Of a stretch of DNA of 64,000 nucleotides, positions 10,846 through 22,059 are shown one piece after another. The notes under the pieces were generated by a model. That model worked only from the letters and a program-made list of their open reading frames with translations, made no database searches and was not told the origin of the DNA. Both the position numbers and the translations under genes were made by a program. Each line of letters opens with the position of its first letter. The stretch's first letter is position 1. This stretch comes from Mermis nigrescens (Eukaryota > Nematoda > Enoplea > Mermithida > Mermithidae): contig JAVLUZ010000154.1 in NCBI GenBank assembly GCA_036768485.1, forward strand, positions 42,377,646 to 42,441,645, given 5' to 3'.

Positions 10846-13800
10846 AAATATGCAAGGTAAACGAATGCAATAAGAATTTTTATTTAATAGTATCTACAAT
10901 TATTGGACGCGACCGAGAGAGACTTGAGAGTAAAAATTCCCCAAACCCTTTTAAAAAAATTGAAAAAGGTGACGTTTTCAACTTTATTTTGTGCCGTTTG
11001 GCGTTGGGAATCGTAAGTATGTGCGTTGTTGTCTCTTAATATTTGCTGATGAGCTACGCAAGCAATACGGATTTTTGATTAAATTTAGTTTCTTGCAGGA
11101 TCTAAAATCCCAGCAGCATGTTTTCTAACGAGGTGAACGCTCCCGGAACATGTTAGAACGATAGAGCGTTATGAAAAAGTTAGATACGCGCTAATATTAG
11201 GGAATTTTACATGTGAAATTAATGAAATGCTCATCAGGCAACATTATAATAGACTTTAGCGGGACAATTGCACATGAGCGTGAAAAGTTTGATTGCCAGA
11301 ATTCGGAATAACTTCTCAGACCCTATAATTGAATTTTAAGAAATTTTTTTCCTTGGTTTTTGGTCCAAATTAATGTAGCTCGATGAGAAACGTCGAAAAC
11401 TAATGTTTACTCGCCCTATCATCCAATTTTTAGTCTTCTGAACTTTTCCAAATTTTTTTGACCCTCTCAACCTCTGAATTTAGATCTTGCCCATGCATGG
11501 GAACATTTTCATTTTTACTGAAACAATAAATTAAGAAATTGAAATTAGGAACTTTTACGAAATAATTTAATTAAAAATTCGTAATTAAGAAATTTACCAC
11601 AAGCCTGAACGTTTTTCGAACATGCGGTGTGGTGGGGCATGACGAACCACTGGAACTCGGCGAGCCAAAGTCACCAAAGCTATTTGACATTGACGGGTCG
11701 CGTTTCAATATGCTCAATTTTTTGATAAGCTGCGTACATGTGTAAATGAATTATTCGGAAAGAACGAGGAAAACGATGGCACGTAGTGGATCAATGCGCA
11801 GCAAAATTGTGTATTAAGGTATAAAATTGCAATAATAAAATGAAATAATTTAGGTAATGTTAAAAAGATACAAAATATATAAGGAATATAAAAAGATATA
11901 AAATAAAAAGATAAAAAGATACTAAAAAGATAAAAATAAATAAAATATATGCTAAATATAAAATATATCTTATATAAAATATATAAAATATATTTTATAC
12001 ATTTTATGTAAAAATTATAAAACTATATATTTATATAGAATATACAAAATATGTATATAAAATATATAAAATATATGAAACTCAATTTTAAAAACTCAAT
12101 CTAAATGACATTAAATAGAGGTCATTTGTGTATGATCAGCCTTAAATTAAAAGTTAAATATAAAATTTTCAAATTGTGAAATTACGAAAAAATTTAAAAT
12201 TGGCTGAAAATAATATTCTTTTCTTAAGCTTAACTTAGATGCATGCCTGCTCAAAGCTGTTGTCTAAATTTGCTTGCGAAATTCTCTATAATAAATATTC
12301 ATCAGAAAATTATTAGAAAATGCTGCAAGGTTCGACGGCAAATTAATCATTCGAGAAAATCATTATAGAACAGAACGGAGAGTAGCGCTGCGCTGCATTA
12401 CCCGTTTTTTTGAATCATATCATGTATCAATTTATTGAAATTGAGACATCATTTGCTAACTTTACTTCATTTATTACTATTTAGTAATGTTTTTGACTTC
12501 AATTTATTTAAAAGCGCGGTATTTTATACCGAATAGAATATTTCAATTCGTAACACGTCGTATTTTTAGAGAAAAGTAATAATCGTGGCTAAAATGCCAT
12601 ACGAGGGATGGTCCGAAATTTCGTGACCTGATAAATATGGAAAAGCTTTCGTCGTCCTTAAAAACGTGTTTAAACGGTATATGTACATCCTTTAAACTTA
12701 GCACTGATTTCCACTTCTGTAGTTAATTCCAATTTATTTCTTGATAATTTTAATTCCTATGAAAAATTCAAAGTTGATGTTCTGAACAATAATTATTGTC
12801 GACTAAAGTAGGGTCTTGTAAGCGTATAAGGGCGGTAGTCAAATACTGGGAGTCCGATAAGGCAAAATCTCAAAAAATAGCGCCAAAAATTTTATTTGGT
12901 AGATCTATCGATTTCAGGAGATCCGCCGGATTCTAGGGGCGTCCAGCCTTCCCTCCAGATTTCCCGACGCCCATATACTCGTTTTAATTAGCAAACATCT
13001 ACGAACTTGTGAATGCGTATCCTGACTGTGCCCTATTTTTCTATGCTGGCAGCGGGACACATGTAAACGTGCTCAAAAATATTGTAGGGCAAACTTAGGG
13101 GTAAAAAATCAACAGAGAATACTTCCAATGACTTACCACAAGTCTAAATCTTTTTGAAGGCATTGCTGATTTGAAAGAGAAGCTGTTCAACTGTATAGCT
13201 TGTACTTATAGTGACTATTTAAAAGAGTGAGTCGGCTGCTCTAGTGAAAGTAAAAGTATAAATAGGTCAGGCCACGAATTTTCGTATCACCATCCTTCGT
13301 ATATTATTTATTTATCAAGATATTTGAAAAATATCGGATGTCATGTATCGCCTAATACGCCATTATAGTATCGCAATATAGTACGTAATAATTTTAATCA
13401 ACGTACAGCATTAATCAACATCAATAGATTTCTGTTGATCATTTTTCTCATCGATAAGCCTTTTGTATTCGACCATAACTGATTTACCTACATTTTTTTA
13501 ATTATTTATGTTATTTATGCCTTGCCAATATTTATGATCTAATTTTACGCATTACCGTTTCGCCTAATCATCGTAACAAACTACAAACCTTTTTAGCTAT
13601 GAAACCGTTCCATAGGCGTAAATTAATTTAATTAATTACTCCACTTTTTTATCGTTCAAAAACAGACGAAAAATATTTTGCGACATTTTCGCAGAAAAAG
13701 ATGAGAATACGAAATTATCGACTCAGCAATGGTTTCGCACTGCTCATCGCGCTTACAACAAAGTGAACAAAATAAAGCCGTTGCTAATTTGCGTGCGACT

Positions 13801-15165
13801 CGAAATTACTATATCATAAACCCATTATTATCCAAAAAGCATAGAAGAGTGAAAAAACGGTAATTTCGTCTTAAAACGACCCACCGATTCCTTAGCGCTT
13901 CGATTTGTTGTCAAACTCATAGCGCTTGTCGGCTTATTTGCGCTTTTTCATTCGTCTGCTGATCAAAAGTAGGAAAAAATAAGCGTCGATGCTGGTTTTT
14001 CTCCGGGCGATTTTTCCTCAACTATCGCATAACGCGTTCAACCTGAAAAAGTTGCACGAAAATTATAGAAGCGTCGTACGTTGTATCTTGTAAAAAATTT
14101 TTTCTGTGTAAAGTGTGACTGATTTATTGTGATAAAAAAGTATTTTCGTTCGGCTTGGCGAATATGAATCACTTTAAAACAAGACACTCGCATGAACGGT
14201 GCAATAGTACCGCGAAACACTTCGATGACAAAAATTGCTTGGATTTTCGCGTACGCCCTTTTTAGCGTGACATCAAGCACGCGATTTGGTTGCTTAGCCA
14301 TTAGCTAAGTAAAAATGTAATTAGTCGGTCAGCCGAGCACGCCACGGGCAACTTATTACTCGGAATAATGAGAAATACATAAAAGCGTACCACTGACGAC
14401 GGAGCAGTCATCACCGAGCATCATATAAGCAGCTAATATTTTCTTAAGCAACTGTAGTCAGACTCCAACATTGCGCGTGTTTACGCGCAGAACGCTTTGT
14501 GTCTGCTCACCAGGCGTTTTTCAAAAAATTCAATTAGCGGATTTTAATTACTCGATGTTTTTAAGGAAGCTTCCGTATTGCGCGAGCGATTTCGGATTAT
14601 TCGTCCAAGATATACATGGCAAAGCCGCTATTCAACTCAATAAGCTCAATTAATAATGAACGACAGACGCAAATTGGTCAGTGTTTGTCATTTGGTTATC
14701 GGATGCGGAAAAAAGCGTAAGAATAGAACTTATTATGCAACAGACGGGAAGATACAAGCTGATCAAAATTAGATACGATAACGATAAGATGGGTCGTTTG
14801 AGCTTAAAGGTAATAGGCCGAGCGAGCTGACTGTTTTCGACTAGAAAAGTCTGGCACGAAAACAAAATTGCCTGGCTATCCGCTAAAATATTTACTAACG
14901 CGCTGATTTTTTGATAAGGTGATAGTGGTACCGGTGAGGTGATCAGACATGCACAGTATGGGATTTTAGGAGGAGCTGACATTTTAAATTGCTCTTTTTG
15001 GGCTTAAAAATGGTGGATGCGCGTTTTGAAACTGGAAGAGTTAAAAAAATTGTGGGGGGTGAATACGTTTTTCGGGAGGGGGTTGGAAACCATACACGGG
15101 CGTGAGGGTATACACACTTCATCCAGAAAATGAAACCTTCTCGCAGATTACTGTGGAGTGTAGAC
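10846..15165. other. Gene-poor stretch, no supported gene
   Basis: No exon with convincing splice context was found. Positions 11830-12090 are a low-complexity run of AAAATATATAAAAT-type words. Fragments of G/C-rich MITE ends lie near 12905-12975 and 15040-15110. The stretch 13600-14900 is less AT-rich and has short frames on both strands, but none resembles a known family. Confidence 0.5.
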
Positions 15166-15447
15166 CACACGTAGGCGTGGGGGGTTTGGGGGGTATGCAT
15201 CCCATCAGAAGTTGGAATACCCCCAGAAATCAGAATACCCCCCAGGATTCTATTTTTGATTTTTTTGCTTTTTTAGCGATTTTTTGATGCCATTGGATAG
15301 TGCTCGATGAGACACGTCGAAAAATGGTGTTTTTTCCGCCATACGACCACTTTTAAGACTATTTTTAGACCTTTGAAAATATTTTCACCCCTCCTCCTCA
15401 GAAATTTTTTCACCCCTTCCCCAGAATTTCGGTGCTGCCCACCTATG
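15166..15447 (-). mobile_element. hM1 MITE copy 7 with 8-bp TSD GTGTAGAC
   Basis: Minus-oriented copy. GTGTAGAC lies at 15158-15165 and 15448-15455. The ends read CACACGTAGGC and GCCCACCTATG. Confidence 0.9.
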
Positions 15448-15465
15448 GTGTAGACCCCTCCAGAA

Positions 15466-16202
15466 GGAATTCCTTATGTGTCCACATTCTAAAAAAAATT
15501 TTCAGCGCGCGAAACTCTAAATGGCCGTACCCTAGGTAAATTTTGTGTCCTGAACACGATTATAGTATCCGTTTTTCGCTTCGACCAAAACTTCTCATGC
15601 AAACAGGGTGTCTCATCGGTACTGTTTATTCTATTCCAAGCATGTGTCCACATTCTGAAAAAAAATTTCGGCGCGTGAAACTCTCTAAATGACCTCAAAT
15701 ACGGTATCCATTTTTCGGAGCCATTTGGCAGAATATTGGTGGAAAAAAATGCACCAAGAAATGCGGTTTGGCGACATTTTGGGAGAGATAGTTTTGCAAT
15801 TTCCATTAGTGTATCTTTTGGTAGCTTTATTCGTAATAACTGGAAATTTATGGCTGGAAATAGAAAATACATATGAGACACCCTGTTTGCATGAGCAAGT
15901 TTTGGTGGAAACGAAAAACGGATACCATATTCGTGTTTTAGACCTAAAATTTACCCAGAGTACGGCCATTTAGAGAGTTTCACGCGCCAAAAAATTTTTT
16001 TCAGAATGTATACACATGCTTATAATAAATTGAAAAATACTGACGAGACATCCTCTTTGCATGACAATTTTTAGCCAAAGCGAAAAACAGATATCATATT
16101 CGTGTTCAGGACACAAAATTTACCCAGGGTACGGCCATTTAGAGGGTTTCATTATGCTGAAAAAATTTTTTTCAGAATGTGGACACATGCTTAAGGAATA
16201 CC
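15466..16202. mobile_element. Hairpin element with about 160-bp inverted repeats
   Basis: The left end (15466-15625) and right end (about 16046-16202) are inverse copies sharing GTGTCCACATTCT, CTAAATGGCCGTACCCT and GTAAATTTTGTGTCCTGAAC. A second inverted pair lies inside, marked by GACACCCTGTTTGCATG. No transposase frame is present, so this is a non-autonomous inverted-repeat element of unknown superfamily. Confidence 0.7.
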
Positions 16203-18295
16203 CCTTCAGAATTATATTTTTAGTAACGTTTTTGGCAATTTTTGGCGACTTCACCCCTTCCAGAATTTTCTCGCTGCCCATGTATGGTGGAAACCATCTC
16301 TCAACCCAACCTCCCTCTTGATCATCTATGATAGTGATGTTCAAGTATTGACTGCTTGCGACCACACATGGGCGTGTGGGGGAGGAGGGTTTGTACCCCC
16401 CAGAAGTTGAAACCCCCTCTAAGATTACGGTAGACCCCCAGAATTCTATTTTTAATAATATTTTTGGCAATTTTACCCATCCTGACCCCTCAGAAATTGT
16501 ATTGATGCTCACGTGTTCTTGTGACACGCTTGCTTACTGCGAATGCTCTTCGCGATCCTTTTTTTGCAAAAAATTAATCTAGAAGCTCAGCCTGACACGA
16601 AATCTTTTTTGCAATACGTGGGTTTCAACAAGAGCATATTCACGCGATTATCGAAATTATTCGTGTCTAAATTTGTTGGCGTTGTGGTTCTAGAACCTGA
16701 GAAATAATACGAAAACAGCTATACTACTACCATAATTTATGCTATGTATTTACAGCTGATTTTCTAGGTTCTTGCATAAATTCCATTTCTAGCCTAGTTT
16801 TTCCCTTAATTTGCGTTTTTACACATTGATCATTCATCATTATATCCAGCGACCTGTGCATCTTGGAATAATGAATGAAATATCCGTTTAAGAAATACTT
16901 AGGGCTGTTTATATCCCCAAGAGGATCTATTAGACTGCTCCGTCGCTATCGGCCAGATTTCACAGAATTCAATTTTTTTAAATTTCTCATGTGTTTTTTA
17001 ACTACCTTTTGGTGTTAGTTGATAGTTCCTAATGAGAAACGAAATGACGTTTTGTCTATAAGTTCACTTTCTGGCTTTTTTGACCAAAAAATTGTTTTTC
17101 TAACCTTAAAATTTTTTATCTACTCCGTGTGATCTTGGGATATGCACATTTTACATAACCTAGCTCTAAGGACAAATAAATATATGATACATACAAACAA
17201 ATGCATTCAAATACAAACACATATAAATATATATATCTTCAAGACAAATATACGAATTAAAAAAGTACATATTTTACAGAAGTGTTAACTATTTACGAAA
17301 GTCTGTAAAGACAAAATGACGGATAAGGCAAAATGGGATCTTTCTTAAAAACAAAAATACCATTTTCAATGAAAATTTGTTTTAAATACCTTTAATATTG
17401 TTTGATAAAATAGAGAACACAGTTCTAGCTAGTAATCGGATTAGAGCGGATCTCTAGAGATACTAAAGTAGCCCTTGGCTTCTAGTGCTGCAATTCAGAA
17501 TTTTTTCGATAATGAAAAGAGAAGATGAATAGTTCTTAAATTTTAGGTTGCGCAGAATATTTGAACGAGCATCTAATATGACTTATTCTAAATTACATAT
17601 GTTTTAGAATGTCTTACAAATTTTGGACAAGTGACATAAGCATACGTGTTCTTGTAGTGTTATCCCCAGAAGAATTGATGATCTCAGCAAGAAGCTGTTG
17701 ACCTCCGGAATTGCGCCGAATCATCATTTTGTTTGACTAAATTTTGTTTAAGCTTCAGTACACTGTTTTAAAAATTTTGTATGCTTTTATGGTATAGAAA
17801 CAGAGAGCATCATTCAGGAACGTCGAAATTACCTTTCGTTCTTAAGCACAAAAGGCTCTTTCGAACAAATCTTGGGATTGATTCCCCATTTATGATAGTT
17901 ATACGATGTGCATGCATCTGACCAGCTCAGCTATAATCCATGTTCACGAGAGCGTAAAGATTCATCAAAGTTGATAAAGTGATTTTCAAATAACGGAGTT
18001 TTTACTCGATGTACTGACCCGTTGATAAAAAATGATTTGATTGACAAGTTTCTCTAGAAAAAAATTTAATTACGAGATTCTGATAGGATCAGCGAACCAG
18101 CTTCATTCAATATGCAAATTACTCATTGCAATAAACAAGTTCGTTTTGCACGACTAATGCAGAACGGCGACAGAATCAAATGCAGTGCTTTTGATTAAAA
18201 ACGAAGCAGTTAAAATCAGCTAACACGCGTATAATGAATATGAAATACCGAATTTGAACTTAAGATAACGCTTTAGCTAAATTAAAGCTGATTTA
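16203..18295. other. Intergenic, one MITE-like remnant at 16258-16500
   Basis: Positions 16258-16500 contain diverged GGGCG/CCCCC-rich MITE-type sequence with words such as CACACATGGGCGTG. The rest, about 16560-18295, is AT-rich single-copy sequence in which I see no exon, RNA gene or recognisable element. Confidence 0.45.
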
Positions 18296-18690
18296 CAGGG
18301 TGGGCCAAAAAAGGCTACACCCCAATGTTAAAGGTCATAACTTCGACAAATTTAAATATAGAATTTTGCCCACTTTCATTAGATAGACAAAAAAGTCATT
18401 GTTTGCACTGTGTTAAAAATTTTGGCGATTTGTTAACGGTTTGGGCGCTACAGCGATTTGTTTACACCCTACTTTGATATAAAGTAAACCCCGAAAGCTT
18501 GTCCGTTTATGTCATCAATTTGCTCGCAGTTTTAACGATATTTTGCAGGTTTTGCAATTGGTAGGAACTGGGATTGCTAATAATTTTTTTGACGGGGACA
18601 TTGTTAAAAAAGCGTACCTAAATACTCAGTAATGAAACATAGTGCATAAACTATTGGGTTCAAACAATACCAAAGTTTTGGCCCACCCTT
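18296..18690. mobile_element. Mariner/Tc1-like MITE, TA target duplication
   Basis: The terminal inverted repeats are CAGGGTGGGCCAAAA at the left and TTTTGGCCCACCCTT at the right, with TA on each side (18294-18295 and 18691-18692). At 395 bp with no open frame this is a non-autonomous element. A GGGTGGGCCA-type terminus with a TA duplication is typical of mariner/Tc1 relatives. Confidence 0.8.
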
Positions 18691-19507
18691 TATATGCACA
18701 TTTACATACTTCACATGCGCGACTTAAGCAAAAACATTAAGTAAATCATTAAGCATTTGATAGCCAAAAATGCCGATTAAGACTCATTCGATTCCATAGT
18801 AAAGTGAGAAAGTGATTTGATTGAAAATCAAAATTTTAAGTGTCGAAGGCTTCAAAGTAATTATAACTTACCCTATAGCTAAGTCGCTTCATAAGGATAA
18901 TTTGAAAAGCATTAAGTCGAAAGAGCAGTAGCGATTGGGAAGTTGAGCAGTAACAATTAGGAAGTTACGTCACAATTCTTCATAAAATGCTCAAAGTCAG
19001 ATTGAGTTCTAGTTTTTCAGATTAATGAGCATGAAATGCTAGGTTCGCGAAATCAAGGGCCAGCTTAATCTATAACAAAAAAGAAAAATGAGAAGAAAGC
19101 TAGGACTTAATTAGTGCTTGCGCGCAAAGTAGCAAAATAGGTCCAGGGTATTATTCACGACGCGCAATGCGAGTTGTCTTACTCTTTTTGAATAGAGCCA
19201 ATTACAGTTCAAACAAATGAGCGCCGAAAAGAGCTTGAGGACCTTCATGCACCATTAATTCTTGCGAATTACTGCGAATAAACAACACCGTGCTCGCATA
19301 TTTAGCATCCAAAATATGGACAAGAAGCCGCGTCAAGCATGAATTTGATTAAGATTTCAGACGCGGTAATTATCCTGAGAACACGAGTCTTGGCTTCCAT
19401 CTAGCTTTTATAATGAGAGGAGGAGATTTGCAAGCGCAAAAAAATACGACTGAAAAAGTTGTAGGCCATAAAATTGAATGTTAAATCATAAGTTCTAATT
19501 TTATTCC
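18691..19507. other. Intergenic, nothing recognised
   Basis: Single-copy AT-rich DNA. I see no credible frame, RNA gene or repeat. Confidence 0.4.
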
Positions 19508-19664
19508 TTATCGTGCTACAAAATTAGTGGCTAGCAAAGCAAAAATCGACAATGTTAGAATAGCTTCACCCGAGAATAAGCTGGGCTTATATGAATATTC
19601 AACAACCCATTGATAAGTAGGTATTCTTGTGAAAGTTTCATGGTCCGCTAAATAATTGATGCAG
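19508..19664 (-). CDS. Candidate last exon with hydrophobic C-terminus (unknown protein)
   Basis: On the minus strand an acceptor (TTTGCGTTCAG, AG at 19666-19665) opens a frame of about 51 residues ending at TAA (19510-19508), with AATAAA only 2 nt after the stop (19505-19500). The peptide has one Cys at its start, aromatic-rich middle words (YQWVVEYSY), a small-residue site (SGEA), and a hydrophobic tail ending LSIFALLATNFVAR. That would fit a GPI-anchor signal or a last membrane segment. No upstream exon could be joined with confidence, and no family was recognised. It may be chance. Confidence 0.25.
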
Positions 19665-20180
19665 CTGAACGCAAATGCGGAAACGCACACTTTTATTCAG
19701 ATTCATAAAATCATGTATTTAAAATGTAGTGTATTATGAATAAACGAAGAAAGCCCGTTTGCAGCATCTAATGTTAATGCCGAATGCTGTTGTATCATAA
19801 GAAGTTGACGCATACAGCTTAGTGTCACAATCATACATGTTCTGGGGGTTAAAAGAGGGTAAACCGCCCAGAATGCCTGCTGTGCTGACCCTACTAATAA
19901 GCCTTTCAGCTATATTTTATCTTGAAAAAGTTTCAAATTTTTAATGTTATTCACGCATTTTCTGACTATGTTTTGTTCAATTGACTCAGATTTTATCGAA
20001 TTTTTTTTATCTTTTTTATGTTCTAGAAAGAACAAGCACCGTCTGAGACGTCAAATAATAGTGTTTTTGACGTGTACCCATAATTTCTGAGCCCAAAAAA
20101 GGCAGTGTTGAAGATTTTTGATTCTGCACCTTTGTCGGGAATACCATGCTGTGTATGTATGATCGCATCGCACTCGCAAT

Positions 20181-20445
20181 CATAGATGGAAAGCACTAAA
20201 ATTCTAGAGGGGTGGGGTCAAGATATTTCAAAGGTCAGAAAATGGTCTTAAAAATAATGGTATGGCGAAAAATCACTATTTTTTCAACGTTTCTCATCGA
20301 GCACTACCATTGGCATCAAAAAATTGCGAGAAAAAACAGAAAGATTTTCAAAAATTGAATTCTGGGGGGGGTATTTTGGTTTCTGGGGGGGGGTATTTGG
20401 CCTTCTAGGAGGTGCATACCCCCAAACTCCCCACGCCCACGATTG
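20181..20445 (+). mobile_element. hM1 MITE copy 8, imperfect 8-bp TSD
   Basis: The element runs from CATAGATGG to GCCCACGATTG. It is flanked by CTCGCAAT (20173-20180) and GTTGCAAT (20446-20453), six of eight bases identical, as expected for an older insertion. Confidence 0.85.
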
Positions 20446-21234
20446 GTTGCAATCCTTCCAAACATATTTCTCTATCATGTTAAGTTTTTGTCTTTTCGAG
20501 TTTTTCTTTTTCGCAGCGTTGCAGAAAAGCTGGAGGAGGTCACCCACTGCAGTACAATTCCTCAATAAGAAGAGTTTTCAAATAGATTTCTCACGAATCA
20601 AACGAAAGTATAAAGAAACAAATACAAATAAAGTTAAAAGAATCTCGATCGAAAGAATTTCAATTAGTTTTTGGCTTCATTCCGGTAACCAGCTGATTCA
20701 GTATTAATACCATCTGTTGTAGCAAGTTTCCTGATGGAAAATTGCCTAAAGAGAACATTGAAGTCGACAGCAAGCGTTATTTCGGAAGTGAATGCAGGAG
20801 TTTAATTATCTAATCTAAACCGGTAAGATGACGTAAAGCTTGAAGATGAAGCTGAAAGCTGGTTTTTCTATCACTTTTGCAAATATATACACAAAAAATC
20901 ACCACTACAGAAAAAATGCAGCATTTTTCCTTCGTTATTCGCCATGAAATAAATTATTGGACAAGTGTAGTAAGGTTTTATAAGCCCTCTGGTTATTTTT
21001 AGACATTGTTAAGGCTCGTGATGGTGGAAAACAGTGCTCGTTTTTTCTGGGATAGGTACGACGAGTAAAGTAGGTAAGTGCAGCGACGCAATGAGAATCG
21101 TATGCAACATGCAATAATCAGTTTTTAAAGAAGCGTCAGCTTTTAGTCAAAGAAATTTAATAAAAAATGCCAAATCAGGACCAGCTTTAACAGTAGAGCG
21201 TATCGCCTTTAAGCAGCTTAAATTTGTAAAAAGC

Positions 21235-21421
21235 TTATTCCGCTTGCCAGTTGCAATGATGATTAACCCAAGAAATGCGTTTAAAACGAAAAGCTTCAAA
21301 ACGTATTAGCTTTGCGAGACGTTCTAATGTGCCTTGCGTTTTCAAATATTCGACAGTTTCCTCATTACTAACGTCTGAGTTGCATTCTTCTCTCGAATAG
21401 ACAAATCTCATCAAATTAAAG
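21235..21421 (-). CDS. Candidate terminal exon of a small Cys-containing protein (unknown)
   Basis: The minus-strand frame after an acceptor (CGTTGCTCAG) contains an ATG near its start and about 60 residues including SREECNSDVSNEETVEYLK, then a basic segment and a late Cys (HHCNW), ending at TAA. The residue composition looks protein-like, but there is no homologous family, no confirmed partner exon and no nearby poly(A) signal. Confidence 0.2.
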
Positions 21422-22059
21422 CTGAGCAACGAAAAATAAAGCTGTTGCAACAAATATTCACAAAATTTTAAAATTTTTATCGTTTTTATTATATTTTTCT
21501 TTATATTTTTGAAAGCAAATATTCAAAATAAATCAGAGACGAGGCTGTCTGTCAGTCTGGCTGGTTTATCCAAAATATTGGACTGATCCCATGATGTTCT
21601 TTGATTCGGCACACACAGTCCCGACAGAGGAGGAAGACCACGATTCGTAAACAAATATGCAAGCATACTTACCAGCAGTGTTTTATATGTATTTTTGACA
21701 AAAAAGTAGTCCAAACTTTCAAACTCGTTTCTAAGAGCGCATGTTTCATGTCGTTTGCATTATCAGCTCGTATTTTATGGTATTACATAAGCGCAAAAAG
21801 CGTTGTATAGCCAGAAAAAACGAGTAAAATATTTTCATGATAGAAAAGTGCGTGCGTGACTCGCTGCTAAACTGGGTCAGATGAGGCAGGCGAATTTGGC
21901 CCACAAACGTGTTTACGAGCATAGAACGCACACAAATTTTCGAATTCAACCCGGAAATAAGAGCCGCAGTAAATAAACAAACGCTTAGTACAACATTTTT
22001 CTAAAAATCTGAACAGCATGGCTTAGCCAAATCGAGATGCGTTTCTTCGTATTAAAAAT

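Noticed and set aside
14038..14301. 87-residue minus frame (14301-14038) and 110-residue minus frame (14982-14650)
   Set aside because: Both start with ATG, but neither shows a recognisable domain, splice partner or poly(A) signal. In AT-rich DNA of this length such frames are expected by chance.
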